64,000 nucleotides of DNA, from contig SNVD02000549.1 in assembly GCA_013180625.2 (NCBI GenBank), positions 62,001 to 126,000 on the forward strand, given 5' to 3'. Source of the stretch: Boswellia sacra. Its lineage: Eukaryota; Streptophyta; Magnoliopsida; Sapindales; Burseraceae. Numbering within the stretch: position 1 is the stretch's first letter; each line of letters starts with the position of its first letter. Positions 19,772 to 30,496 of the stretch are shown here, piece after piece. The translations under genes were made by a program, and so were the position numbers. The notes under the pieces were generated by a model that was not told the origin of the DNA, did no database searches, and was given only the letters and a program-made list of their open reading frames with translations.

Positions 19772-20244
19772 ATGGAGAAAACACCAATTCGGCGATTCCA
19801 AAATATATGCGTATTTTGTGGATCGCAAATTGGTAAAGATGGAGAGTTTACAACAGCAGCTCTTGATCTTGGTAGGACATTAGCTGCGAGGGGTATTAAT
19901 TTCATTTATGGAGGGGGTAGTCTTGGGTTAATGGGGTGTGTGTCAACAGCTGCATCCCTAGGAGGGAGCAAAGTTCTCGGCATTATCTCTAAACCATTAG
20001 CTGTACGAGCTGTCTCTTATACACATCTAGATGTGTATAAGAGACAGTCTCTAGTATGCATGAGCGTATTGCACATATGGTCATTAAATCTGATACATTT
20101 ATAGCTTTGCCCGGTGGTTATGGTACATTAGAGGAGGTATTTCAAATCACCTCTTGGGCACAGCTAAACATCCATCGGAAACCCATTGGTTTGTTAAATG
20201 TCAATAATTTTTTTGATGGTTTGTTGTCTTTTCTTGATCAAGCA
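19772..20244 (+). pseudogene. LOG-like cytokinin riboside 5'-monophosphate phosphoribohydrolase, intronless copy in E1 (N-terminal part)
   Basis: LOG enzymes release active free-base cytokinin from its riboside monophosphate in the cytosol. ATG at 19772 opens MEKTPIRRFQNICVFCGSQ, then the nucleotide-fold GGGSLGLMG (19910s) and the signature PGGYGTLEE at 20109-20135, followed by [20 protein letters not shown]. No introns appear, although plant LOG genes normally have several, so a processed mRNA was captured. Breaks: the adapter artefact at 20010-20047 replaces about 36 native bases and shifts the frame, and the hAT insertion at 20245 follows DQA. The remainder is at 22311-22490. E2 has a parallel copy at 33868-34522. 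Confidence 0.88.
20010..20047. other. Assembly artefact: Nextera mate-pair junction adapter (two Tn5 mosaic ends)
   Basis: CTGTCTCTTATACACATCT (20010-20028) is followed immediately by its exact reverse complement (20029-20047). This is the 19-bp Tn5 mosaic end in both orientations, the 38-bp junction adapter of Nextera mate-pair libraries. Translated, it gives the peptide [11 protein letters not shown], a familiar contaminant in predicted protein sets. In E2 the corresponding place (about 34230-34270) holds about 36 bp of ordinary LOG-like sequence, so adapter sequence has replaced native bases. Confidence 0.97.
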
Positions 20245-22302
20245 TAGGGTTGGGCATTTGCCCCGGACCCACCGCAGACCCGGTCAGACCCGGTCCAACG
20301 GGGCGGGTCTTGACCCGCCCTGGAGCATTCATAGGGGCGGGTCTGGGGCAGAAATTTTCTGCCCCGGTCAGGGCGGGTCCGGGGCCGGGTCTAGCCATTT
20401 GGACCCGTAGACCCGCAAGATTAGGGTATATTTATAAAATTTTTAAAGTTTAGGACTGTCATGTAATTTTTTAGGTTATATTTGTTAAACTTTTCATATA
20501 TATAAATTCTTAATAATTTTACAATTAATGCAAATACTTTAATAAAAATGACATTTTAATTAATAATTAATATCTTTTAGTATATTAACATCAATTTCTT
20601 CATATTATAATGAAAAAATAAAATATTTGTATTTTATAATAATTGAATTTGTATAATATATACAATCTTGATATAGATTATTAAGTACTAATTAAATTAT
20701 TACAATATTAACAAGATTATTTTTAAAATATATATCTATAATATAATCAGTATATTATTTTTTAAATATGTAAATAGAAATATGATAAAAAAATCTTAAA
20801 ACCTTAAATATATGATTTATTGTAATTTAAATTAATTAATTAAATTATTAATGTTTCATAAATATATAATGTTAATTCTTTGGTATATGCCAATAATATT
20901 ATTGCGATTATTAGATTGAAATTAAATCAACATGTTACTAAAAATTTATTTAATTGTGTTATCAACTATTTAAAAAATTGTCAGTTAAATAATTTATAAG
21001 CAATAATACACTTTTAACATTATTTCTAATAAAGTATGTAACATTATTACTAATATAATTAAATGACAATTAATGATAATTAAATATTTATATTTTATAA
21101 TAATTAAATTTTATAATATATACAATCTTGATATAGATTACTAAGTACTAATTAAATTATTACAATATTAACATGATTATTTTAAAAATATATATCTTTA
21201 ATATAGTCAATATATTATTTCCCAAATATGTAAATAAAAATAGGATAAAAATAATCTTATAATCTTAAATATATGATTTATCGTAAATTCTTAAATAAAT
21301 TAATTACTTTAATTATTAATGTTTCATAAATACATATAATGTTAATTAATTAGTATATACAAATCATATTATTACTATTATTAGATTGAAATTAAATTAA
21401 CATACTATTGAAAAAGTGTTAATTAACTAGTTTACAAGAATAATACATTTTTAACATTATTTCTAATAAAGCATGTAACATTATTACTAATAAAATCAAA
21501 TGGTAAGTAAATATTTATATTTTATAGTAATTAAATTTGTGTAACATATACAATCTTGATATAGATTACTAAGTACTATTTAAATTATTGTAATATTAAA
21601 AATATTATTTTAAAAATATATGTTTAATATAATCAATATATTATTTTCTAAATATGTAAATAGAAATATGATAAAAATAATCTTATAACTTTAAATATAT
21701 GATTTATCGTAATTTAAATTAGTTAATTAAATTATTAGTATTTCATAAATATTTATAATATTAATTATTTGGTATATACCAATCATATTATTACTATTAT
21801 TAAATTAAAATTAAATGAACATGTCATTAAAAAATTATTTAATTGTATTATCAACTATTTAAAAATTATCAATTAATTAGTTTACAAGCAATAATAAACT
21901 TTTAACATTATTTCTATTGGAATATGTAACATTATTACTAATAAAATCAAATGATAATATACAACTATTTTGATTTTAGTTTGAAAATTTATTATTTTTA
22001 TGATTGTTGAAAAATGATCATAGTTATAAATGATATGATTAGAAATTGATAAGGGCATTATTTGCAAAGATATAAATATTACAAGCGATGAAGTTGAAAA
22101 ATATAAAGATTATAGGGGTGTGATTGTAAAAATATAAACAGTGGCGGGGCGGGGCGGGTCTGGATCTACTAAAATTTTTTTTGCCCCGCCCCGCCCCGCC
22201 CCGCAAAGGGGCAAAGGGGCGGGGCGGGGCAAAAAAAAGGGTCAACGGGGCGGGGCTGGATACCGGCCGCCCCGTACCCGCCCCGCCCCGGTTCCAACCC
22301 TA
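20245..22302. mobile_element. Non-autonomous hAT element inside the LOG copy
   Basis: 2058 bp, TIR TAGGGTTGG / CCAACCCTA, flanked by a perfect 8-bp duplication ATCAAGCA (20237-20244 and 22303-22310). The empty site is confirmed by the uninterrupted E2 copy (GATCAAGCTGTAG). The ends are extremely GC-rich (GGGGCGGG / CCCCGCCC repeats, 20270-20420 and 22140-22295) and the core is almost pure AT. No transposase is encoded, so it depends on an autonomous hAT elsewhere. Neither strand can be assigned a direction. Confidence 0.95.
20470..21990. repeat. Three tandem copies of an AT-rich ~430-460-bp unit in the hAT core
   Basis: The marker ACAATCTTGATATAGATTA occurs at 20662, 21122 and 21550 (spacings 460 and 428), each followed by similar downstream sequence (TAAGTACTA, then AAATATATGATTTAT). 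The core has grown by internal tandem duplication. Confidence 0.8.
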
Positions 22303-22310
22303 ATCAAGCA

Positions 22311-22490
22311 GTAGAAAAAAACTTCATATCATAGTCAGCGAGGCAAATCTTGGTTACAGCTTCAACTGCAGGGGAGTTAATTGACAAATTACAAGCATTC
22401 GTCTATTCGCATGATCCAACAATATCTCGGATAGATTGGTTTGGAGAAGGCAATAAGAGGCATAAACTGGATTTAACGCTTCATCTGTAA
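22311..22490 (+). pseudogene. LOG-like gene in E1, C-terminal part after the hAT insertion
   Basis: Continues the LOG frame after the duplicated ATCAAGCA: VEKNFIS, a TAG stop at about 22335, then SARQILVTASTAGELIDKL and a TAA at 22488-22490. STAGELIDKL matches the last helix region of plant LOG proteins. The in-frame TAG is absent from E2, which reads a sense codon there. With the hAT insertion and the adapter, E1 has at least two natural breaks and one artificial break. Confidence 0.85.
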
Positions 22491-24465
22491 TCTCTATCTG
22501 CTGGTTTGCTTTATTTTCGTTTGCTTTCTTTTTATTGTGTTTATTTGAGTTTTTTTTTTATGTCATTTCTTTTGAGTTTTTTTCAGATTGTTTCTTTCAC
22601 CGTAGGTAATATTTTCTAATCTTTGTTTTTAGAGTGGTGGCTTAAAAAGTTTAATTCCTCTTGAAACGCATTCTGGATCTCTTCAATCCATAATGGCTGA
22701 ATAAGGAGGCTAACTTCTAAACTTTTTAGACCCATTCTAACTGACTTGTTTTTGTTTGCTGACTTGTTGGACTTTGTTATTTTATGAGTAAGTTTAGTTT
22801 TGTGTAATTTAGGGTTGTTGTGTGTTTTTGTCTTTATAAGTGTCGATTAAAAAAAAACATTGTAGAAAAACCTGAGAATGGCAGAATATGGGGTTTCCTT
22901 AACTCTTGAAACGCATTCTCTCTAAATAAATCTATAGTTTGTTTATTTTATGTTGTTTGAAGTGTCTTGTCTCTTGTTTTGTTCTTCATAATAAATGTAT
23001 ATAGGCTGGAAACCTTAAGTCTGCGGGCTACTGGTCCTAAGGATTGTTGAAATATACAATCTTGACTCAGGTGTAACAACGCCACGTACCTCTTTTCTTG
23101 CATTTTGTGGGTCGATGATAAGATAATGATTGAATTAAGAATAACTCTTGGAAAATGATAAATGATGCATGGATCTGTGTGCTTGAAATGTTTATTGGTT
23201 TTCGCTTTGCTTTTGATTCCTTGTGCAACATTGAGCACTGAGCTATTATCACTGAGTTATTTGTTCACTTAGAGAAAGTTTATGTAATTTAAATGTTTCT
23301 TCAGATTTCAATGAATTCTAGAACTTGTTTGATGGTCACTCAAGGCGAAATCCTAGACTATGCAACATTGGGGAAATGATTTAGGCCATCTTTGGACCGT
23401 TTGAGCCTTAATAGCCAACCTTGACTGAAATTGATCCCTAGTTACCCCTTTGAGCCTCTGTAAGCCTTTTTCTTTGTTAACTCACTAAAAGATTTCCTAA
23501 CCTCAAATGAATTTGGTCCAAACAGTTTATCCCTTACCTATGAGCATGTAGATCATTCACAATTAAATTTTGAGCTATGTTCTGGTTTTGAGAAGTTAGA
23601 GGAGGTTGGGATGTGTCATGAGCAATGCAAGTGAGTTCTATTGTATTTAAAAAAAAAAAGAAAAAAAAGTCAATATGTACTTATTGTCCACATACTTACA
23701 CATTGGGGACAATGTGTTGTTTAAGTGTGGGGGAGGGGAAGTGTAATTAAAAAAAAAGAAAAAAAAAGAAGAAGAAGAAGAAGAAAAAGAAAAAAAAGAG
23801 AACAAAAAAAGAAGAATAAGAGATCTATACCCTTAAGTGTTCTTAAAAAGAATGAAACAACAAAGTGTGGGAGTGTAGTTTTCTTTTGTTTTCTGCAAAA
23901 AAACAAAAAAAAGATTGAGTGTTCTAAATAAGTTTGGGGGAGTAACCTGGTGAATTAAAATGAAGTTGTGTTATAGGGTTGAGCTCTACATAGTCTTGAA
24001 TGATTTATGTGTTTGTGGGTGATTTGAGCCAAATTATTATCCTTTATCATACCTTCACCCAAGCCAAACGTTACAAGCTTAATAAAGTCCTACTTGATCC
24101 TTGGTGTTGTGCATGTCTACATTAGTGGAGAGTGACTTGAAAAGCAAGCCTATGGAGTTCATTTATACGCACATCTTCAATATTAAATATGATTCATTTT
24201 TATGCATAAACTCATCCAGGTTACAAATGATTAGGTGAGAATGGCTCTACACACACACACTGAAGGAATTGAAGTACAGCGAAACTAATCCTTGTAATGA
24301 GATTCAAGTGCATTATTTTGAAGTTTTCCTTAGGTTATAATTAAGTACTATCTTTGAGGCCTATTTGCAAGTTGAAGCATTTGTGTGTTTCAATTTTTCT
24401 TTAATTCTATTTCGGTTTAGTTTTGTTTCATATCGTTGTACTTGCTCGAGGACTAGCAAAGTTTA
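22491..24465 (+). other. E1 3' non-coding region
   Basis: Two kilobases between the LOG copy and the PPT. It is shared almost throughout with E2 (about 31929-33867), so it belongs to the family. It has a GAAACGCATTCT sequence repeated at about 22660 and 22905, a purine-rich GAA/A tract (23746-23815), and no coding frame supported in both copies. Confidence 0.6.
23746..23815 (+). repeat. Purine-only (A)n(GAA)n tract
   Basis: Simple repeat of AAAGAAGAAGAAG type in the E1 3' region. The E2 counterpart at about 32600-32640 is shorter. Open frames across it are low-complexity artefacts. Confidence 0.85.
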
Positions 24466-24479
24466 AGTGTGGGGGAATT
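24466..24479 (+). other. E1 polypurine tract
   Basis: AAGTGTGGGGGAATT lies directly before the 3' LTR start (TGATAGG at 24480). The G-rich run would prime plus-strand DNA synthesis. E2 has the complement at 31915-31928. Confidence 0.8.
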
Positions 24480-25909
24480 TGATAGGTGTCTATTTATATA
24501 TCATTTTCATATCAATTCCGTCTATGTTTCTTTGCTATATTCCTTGGTATTTTTATGTTTTTGTGTGGTTTTTGATGTTTGTAGGAGTTTTGGAGGAACT
24601 TACACAAAATTGGAGTAAAACCCTTCATTTTCACCTCTGCTAGTCAACCAATTTCTTGGAGTTGATTGTATCGATATACAATTAACCGGATAACATGCTA
24701 TATACCATTGAAAAGCTCTCGAAGTCTATTTTCTGGAGAAATTTACGGTTCACGAATTTATGTAGTGTACCGAAAGTTGTGATAAAAATGGTATGAGAAG
24801 TGTATATTTGTAATTCCATATATCACTGTAGCATGTTATTAAATACGGGGTACTGTAGCAAGTTACTGTAGCGAAGTATTTAAACACATTTTAGGGTTTT
24901 ATTTTCATAACTTGAAGAGGGGAAAACGTGGGAGGAGGCTGCATTTCTGGATTTCTCTCATCCCTTGGAGTTCTTGAAGGAGAAAGAAGATTTTGAAAGA
25001 GTAGGAACTACAATTCCAAGAAGATTCATCTACAAAGAAGATTTTCAAAGAATTTGCTAAGTTCTTTCTTTCCTTTTCAATTCTGGAATTTCTCTGTATT
25101 GTATTTGTTATTCTGATTGAATATGTGTAACTAAATCTGAATTGGTTGAGGGTGATTTCAAAGCCCTTGATATGGATTTTGTGAGTTGATTGTGTAAGAA
25201 ATTGTTATCCAATTCTCTAATTGAAGTTGCTTGTATTTTCCCATATCTAATGCTTATGATTGCTTGCTGATTGTATTTGGAATGGCCAACTGAATATAAT
25301 CTGGTTGTTGTCTATTGCTAGACTAGAAATCTTGATCCGTAATTGTCTTGAATTTCTAATCATTAGTAGCAAAATTGTGATCAGAGATTGCAATTGGAAA
25401 ATACAACCTAGGTTAAATAATCCGAACTTGTGTGATTATTGCTTAGATCAACCTATCTTTCTCATCGTAATGCTTCCATTGAATTAAACTTAGAGAGCTT
25501 GTTCTAGGTTGTTTAATGGATAGAGATTAAAAAAAGAGCTTGTTTTATTTAACAACAAAGTAAGGAAAGATTGGGATAACAGAGCTTGTTGTTATCTACG
25601 GTTGATAACTTCAATGCTGTAATTGGATTACAATTCTATGTTAATTGACAAATTCATATCTTGTGGCAGAGAATGAACTCTTAACCAAGTGTCTCTCATT
25701 GATTTTTCACTCCATTTAACTTTGCTTTGTGTTATTCTTCATTTGCTTTCGTATTAAGTTTAGTTAATCAATCAACAAAACCCCCCCTGTTTAGTTTATT
25801 ATTGCTGGAAAATAACAAATTCAATTAGAATCAATCCTCGTGGGAACGATGTCTACTTATCACTTTATTACTTGTGCGACTAGTATACTTGCTAGTTTCG
25901 AACGCATCA
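24480..25909 (+). repeat. E1 3' LTR
   Basis: 1430 bp, nearly the same as 768-2196, beginning TGATAGGTGTC and ending GCATCA. It is followed by the duplicated GTAAA (25910-25914). Visible differences from the 5' LTR are scattered single bases. Confidence 0.95.
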
Positions 25910-25914
25910 GTAAA

Positions 25915-26470
25915 CCTAGGGTTAAACGCTATTACCAAACTTAAAGGGTCCCCATGTAATTCCCCATTTATTTATATTCAACATTATTGAATGATTTTAT
26001 TTATTTAGGTATGGATTTACTACTTTACTGTTCTACTTATAAACATAATAGTATAATTTAATGGTAGGGTCATTTCTGTTTATATTTAAAAAGATGAGGT
26101 CATTTGTGATATTAGGTTATGCCTCAGGGTTATTTTAAATTTTTTCTTTTCTAAATGTTTGTTAAGTAAACAATTTTTTTTCTTAATTTGTATTCTTGTT
26201 GTGTGTACATGTAATATTTGTTAATGCTTGTTAAATATTATATATTGTAATATTTGTAAAGGTGATAGCTTTCTCATAGTTTATGTGTAAAACAGTATAT
26301 GTGATTGAAATGTTGTGTGTAATGATGAAGTTTTGGCTATTTTGTTAATGAAATGTTAAATTTTTGTGATTTCATTATCTATAAATAATACTGTCTATCA
26401 TGTGATTGCAAAAAGCATGGTTGTATGATGTTGCGAAATAGTTACTTGGGTGTTTTATTTTTCCACTGTA
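25915..26470. other. AT-rich spacer, no gene seen
   Basis: Begins the genomic DNA right of E1. GGTCATTTxTGT-like phrases (about 26068 and 26098) resemble sequence at about 28310-28380 and could be remains of MULE ends. Otherwise featureless. Confidence 0.4.
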
Positions 26471-26857
26471 TGGAAGATGAAGTTGTTTACACTTAGGGTA
26501 GAAATATTCAATGATAACTATACAATAACAAACATTGACCTTCATGAATTTAGTAGAATAATACTTGTCCACGGGTCATTAGAAATGTCTAATGTTAGAA
26601 AAGGGATTGGTTAGGATTATAAGGTTTTGGTAAAGCTTCCATGGAGTGGGGAGGATTTACATGTAGCTTCTGATGCTAAAATGCAAAAACTGTTTAGGTT
26701 GTTTGAGGAAAGGGGTGTGTATGAAATAGATGTCAGCTTGGATCTTTTGCCCATAGAAATTGTCCAAATCCCAATAGCTTTCTTGATTGATCAAACATCT
26801 TACGTACTTGATCTTGTTGACACTGTTGAGCCAGTTAACATACCAAAACCTATATGA
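26471..26857 (+). pseudogene. MULE-associated ORF fragment (N-terminal-type sequence)
   Basis: A readable frame: FNDNYTITNIDLHEFSRIIL, a TAG near 26612, then VKLPWSGEDLHVASDAKMQK and EERGVYEIDVSLDLLPIE to a stop at 26857. The style resembles the N-terminal part of plant Mutator-like transposase proteins. That assignment is tentative and rests partly on the GRF-finger gene facing it at 27430-27684. No transposase core was found, so only a fragment remains. Confidence 0.4.
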
Positions 26858-27429
26858 AAGACCATTTCAAACCTGGAAGGGTTGTAAGAAACTGACATAT
26901 TGTCCAATTTTGAGATTCAACAATCATGTCATACTCAAACATATCCACATGCTCAGATAGAACAGACTTATAATCCCAATCCAAAAATTCCTCTTCAAAC
27001 AAATCCAAAAATTGAAAGATAGCCTACCACTGATGCACCTCAAACAAATTTAGACTCCAATGATTTAGATGACACATCTAACCTAAGCAATTGTGGTCCA
27101 CCTAAAGACATTAGAGAATAATAGATGAGATTCACACCTAGAACAATGATGAGGGGAATAATGTAACTAGGAGGGAACAATAATGAAAGGTATGATAGGG
27201 CCTGGAATGAAGGGAAGTTTACCATTAATAACTTAGAGAGGGTATAAATCAAGGGATGAGTCGTTAGGCAGTGAAAGTGAGGAAGATGCTCTATCGGCAA
27301 AGATAGCTAGAAAGATTAAAGAGTTCAAAGCCTTGCATTGAAAAGCTGCTAAAATAGCTTACACAAATACAAAAAATGAACAACAGTACATTTGCATACA
27401 TAATTTTCTTCAAATATGCTTTAACACTT

Positions 27430-27684
27430 TCAATCTTGCCTTAATAGACATAAACTCATCTTGCATATGAATGTTTCCATATAACAATGCTTCAAACTCT
27501 TCCATTGCTGGAATTCAAAATGAATAACAATCTCATAGCCTTCTTTTACAATAAAAGTATAGCTTGTTTGGGTTAGCTTGAATTTTGATGTTTTTATACC
27601 AGCTTCTCTGCCACACAAACACCTTATGTTTTCTAATTTTATCAAGCCACCATTGACCTTTCTAGCATCTCCAGTATTAGCCAT
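27430..27684 (-). pseudogene. GRF-type zinc-finger protein fragment
   Basis: On the minus strand from an ATG at 27682-27684: MANTGDARKVNGGLIKLENI, then CLCGREAGIKTSKF. This is the start of a GRF zinc finger (C-x-C-G, then a TSKF-NP-x-Y-C block). The frame breaks before the second half: NPNKLYFYCK appears in another frame. Small GRF proteins are often found in plant MULEs. Nucleic-acid binding is the family property; this copy is broken. Confidence 0.5.
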
Positions 27685-27699
27685 GAATAATGCTAGCAA

Positions 27700-27900
27700 A
27701 TGAAGAGTGAGATGAGAGAGATGAGATAAAGCAAATAAGGGTGAAATGAGTTTCTGTAATGGATGAAGAGTGAGATGAGATAAAGCAAATAAGGGTGAGA
27801 TAAGTTTCTATAATGGATGAAGAGTGAGATGAGATAAAGCAAATGAGAGATCAGTTTTTGTAATGGAAACATAAGTGAAGAGGTTATAAATAGTAGTTGC
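27700..27900. repeat. Short tandem repeat, GAGATGAGATAAAGCAAAT units
   Basis: About three units of roughly 54-56 bp (AGAGTGAGATGAGATAAAGC, then AAATAAGGGTGAGAT and GTTTCTATAATGGATGA) directly upstream of the GRF fragment. The frame on the minus strand (27693-27938, repeating LLYLISLFIHYRN) is a by-product. Confidence 0.7.
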
Positions 27901-27996
27901 TTTGTAGCCGCTGGGGAAAAGTTATTTTGCATTACCAATGCCTATTCTATAGGGCTATTTGTAAAGCTCACCCAATAGTCAAATCAAAATAAAATA

Positions 27997-28210
27997 GAGT
28001 AATGCTACTCTTACAAACTACTTATACAAACTCACCCATACAAACTGACGTGGCATGATGTGATTTGATAAATAAATACGGTGATTTGATAAATATATAT
28101 TAATAATAAATGATATTAATTAACATGGGTGATGTGGTAATCATAGAGGGATGCCATATATGTTTGTATGGGTGAGTTTGTATAAGTAGTTTGTATGAGT
28201 AGCATTACTC
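27997..28210. mobile_element. MITE with ~49-bp terminal inverted repeats
   Basis: GAGTAATGCTACTCTTACAA at 27997 is mirrored at 28162-28210, with about one mismatch over 49 bp. Short flank AATA is on both sides (27993-27996 and 28211-28214). 214 bp, no coding. Superfamily not certain from the flank alone. Confidence 0.85.
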
Positions 28211-28667
28211 AATAAGATAACTCAAAAACATTTATGCAACTTGTTTGTCAGAAGGGTAAATTAGGCATTGCAACTTAACTGTGCAATGGTATTGGCAAGA
28301 AACCGACACCATGGTCATTTGTGAAAATTTTCAAAAAGGCGAGGTCATTTGAATAATTAGCCAAACCTCAGTATCATTTGTGAAAATTTCCCTACTTTAT
28401 ATTTTTAAGCATAGTTTATATGATTTTTAAATAAATAAACATAAAATATTATAAATTCTATAATTTAAAATATTAAGTTATAATATTATAATGTTTTATA
28501 AGTTAAATGTTATAGTTTATGATATGTCAATTTAAATTTAATTCAAAATTTGAAGATTAAATTAATAATGAAACTATTGTATGTATGGTAAAATTTAATT
28601 CCGACATTAATTGTTCAATTATACGTTAGATTGAAACCAATTTCTTCTAATGTAATATTATATTACA

Positions 28668-28834
28668 ATAATGCTACACTTACGTTATATACAAAGTTTA
28701 TTTCTCAAGTTGATGTGACATCAAGTGAATGATATGATATGTCAATGTAATAAGTGCTGACAAGTCATGAGCAGTGTCACATCAATTTTATATACAAATT
28801 TTGTATATAGATTTTGTAAGTATAGAATTACTCA
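28668..28834. mobile_element. MITE, related ends to the 27997 element
   Basis: Left end AATGCTACACTTAC, right end (complement) AATTCTATACTTAC, then TATACAAAxTTT on both sides. The TIRs are imperfect and the copy is older. The core TAATGCTACxCTTAC motif is shared with the MITE at 27997. Confidence 0.6.
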
Positions 28835-28942
28835 TTATATTATTCTAATTTGATTATTAACTAATTGAATTATAGAATTTAGGATTAGAATGATTTTAAT
28901 TTAGATGATTATATACAAATAGATTCATAATATTAATTTGAC

Positions 28943-29187
28943 AAATAATGTCACATTTACAAAGTCTCTATACAAAATTTGTATATAAAGTTGATATAGC
29001 ATCCACTTTGTGTACAAAACGATGTGGTATCTAGTAAACAGAGGAAGAATAAAATAAGTTTAATATAATAAATGTTGATAACTAATATTATATTAATGAG
29101 TACCATATCAACTTTGCAAAAAAAAAAGTTATATATAAACTTTGCAAGCAAGCTTTGTTTATAAACTTTGTAAATGTAGCATTATTC
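28943..29187. mobile_element. MITE, third member of the same group
   Basis: Left AATAATGTCACATTTACAAAG, right complement AATAATGCTACATTTACAAAG: a 21-bp inverted repeat with two mismatches, 245 bp apart. No coding content. Confidence 0.65.
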
Positions 29188-29825
29188 TAATATTAGTAAA
29201 TATTAAGAAAGTATATTATTCAAATTATTGATGTTCTTGATTATAGGCATATAATATTGTATTATTATTAATACATGGGAACATACAATAAAGTAACAAT
29301 CACCATTAGATTTATATGTGTGGAAAAGTAATGTAATATCTTTATACAATTTAAACATTTAATTCATTTGTACGTTTATAAAATTATAATAAAGTGACAT
29401 TCACAATAAATCATCAAATAAACATTATTTGCAATTAAAAATTTAGAAAAAAACCAATATAACATACAATAAAATCCATGCATACATTATAGAAATCATG
29501 TTCAATCTTTCATTGTTTAGATTATAAAATAGTAAGATGAAGTTGGGTAAACATCTTTAATATTTGTAAGTAACTAAAATTTATGTTAAATTAATATAGT
29601 GTTTTATAAATATGCACATAATATATTCTACTAGCTTTATTGTTTGTTATTGACTAATATAATACAATATTAACTTTCGTTCTTCTATGTTCTTCTATTT
29701 ACAAATAATTTTAATTCTAAATTTTTTTACAGTATATGTTAAAAAACTTGAAAATTTTTAATTTGTTAAATATTAAGAGGATTTAATATTGATTAATCTT
29801 TAATTTAAAGTTTGGATATTAAATT

Positions 29826-30406
29826 AAGAATAATGATACTCTTTTTAAATTATATTCCAAATTTTGTATCACAAATAATGTATATTTAATACAAGTTTTC
29901 CAAATGGATCATATGATAATGTATGAGTGATATGGTAATTTTAGAGCGTGTTTGTTTGGACTTCTCTACTGACTAAAAGAGCTTTTTTAATATTAACGAC
30001 TCTTTTAACTTTTGTGTTATTTGATTGCCATTAAAAAAAAAAAGCTTATGAAGGATTAATAAAACTATTTTATGTATTTTGGAAGAAGCGCAAAATTCAG
30101 ATTTTTAGGGAAAAAAAACTCTTTTTAAAGTTTTTTTAAAAGTTTTGAAAGGTCAAAAGTACTCTTATTTAATTTTAAATATTTTACTTTTTTCTTTCTT
30201 TATAACAAAACTCTATTTTAGTAATTTAATTATAATAAATATTTATATATTTATAGCAAAACTCTATATTTTAATAAAAGTTCTACTCCAGTAAAATCTA
30301 CTTGAAGAAGCCAAAACAAACACATGCTTAACTTTATACCATATCATTTGGGATGTATGATTTCAAAATAAGTTTTTCTCTTTTCTTTTTGTGTATCACT
30401 ACTCTT
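29826..30406. mobile_element. Older MITE interrupted by a hAT-type MITE
   Basis: The ends AAGAATAATGATAC (29826) and GTATCACTACTCTT (30393-30406) are inverted repeats, with AAATT-like flanks on both sides. The middle is replaced by the 29944-30328 element. Short TIR and decay make the boundary tentative. Confidence 0.4.
29944..30328. mobile_element. hAT-type MITE nested in the 29826 element
   Basis: 385 bp. Left end GAGCGTGTTTGTTTGG, right end complement AGCATGTGTTTGTTTTGG. The 8-bp flanks TAATTTTA (29936-29943) and TAACTTTA (30329-30336) differ at one base, as expected for an aged hAT target duplication. Non-coding. Confidence 0.75.
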
Positions 30407-30496
30407 AAATTAATTCAATCAGTGTTTATACTGTATATATGGTAAAAATCAATTCCCAAAATTAGTTCTTCATCAATGCTTTAGGTGGGAAATAGT

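Larger units (their letters stand above)
768..25909 (+). mobile_element. E1: Athila-type Ty3/gypsy LTR retrotransposon carrying a LOG-like gene, with nested CACTA and hAT insertions
   Basis: A full-span LTR element of about 25.1 kb, or roughly 11.3 kb once the nested CACTA (3687-15488) and hAT (20245-22302) are removed. The LTRs begin TGATAGGTGTC and end GCATCA, and the element is flanked by a perfect 5-bp duplication GTAAA (763-767 and 25910-25914). Internal order: tRNA-Asp-type PBS, gag, protease, RT remnant, RNase H, integrase, ORFx, LOG-like gene, long non-coding 3' region, PPT, 3' LTR. The PBS type, the D-L-G-A-S protease motif and the integrase sequence point to the Athila/Tat branch. 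It is not autonomous: RT is mostly deleted, gag and pol contain stops and frameshifts, and integrase has lost a catalytic Asp. The LTRs look nearly identical by eye with scattered substitutions, so it is not a brand-new insertion. Confidence 0.95.

Noticed and set aside
20010..20047. Genuine Tn5/IS50-type insertion or biological palindrome
   Set aside because: Two mosaic ends directly abutting with no transposon body, no 9-bp duplication, and exact identity to the mate-pair junction point to an adapter, not a mobile element.
20198..20453. Gly/Pro-rich proteins on both strands
   Set aside because: Products of the GC-rich hAT end; they start in the LOG copy or in the TIR and have no conserved features.
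22039..22245. Arg/Pro-rich protein on the minus strand at the right hAT end
   Set aside because: Low-complexity translation of CCCCGCC repeats.
19772..22490. Functional host LOG gene
   Set aside because: It lies inside an LTR element, lacks introns, and is broken by a hAT insertion and a stop. A second, also broken copy is in E2.
23721..23931. Lys/Arg-rich or Phe/Leu-rich proteins over the GAA tract
   Set aside because: Simple-sequence artefacts; the E2 copy has a different length and frame.
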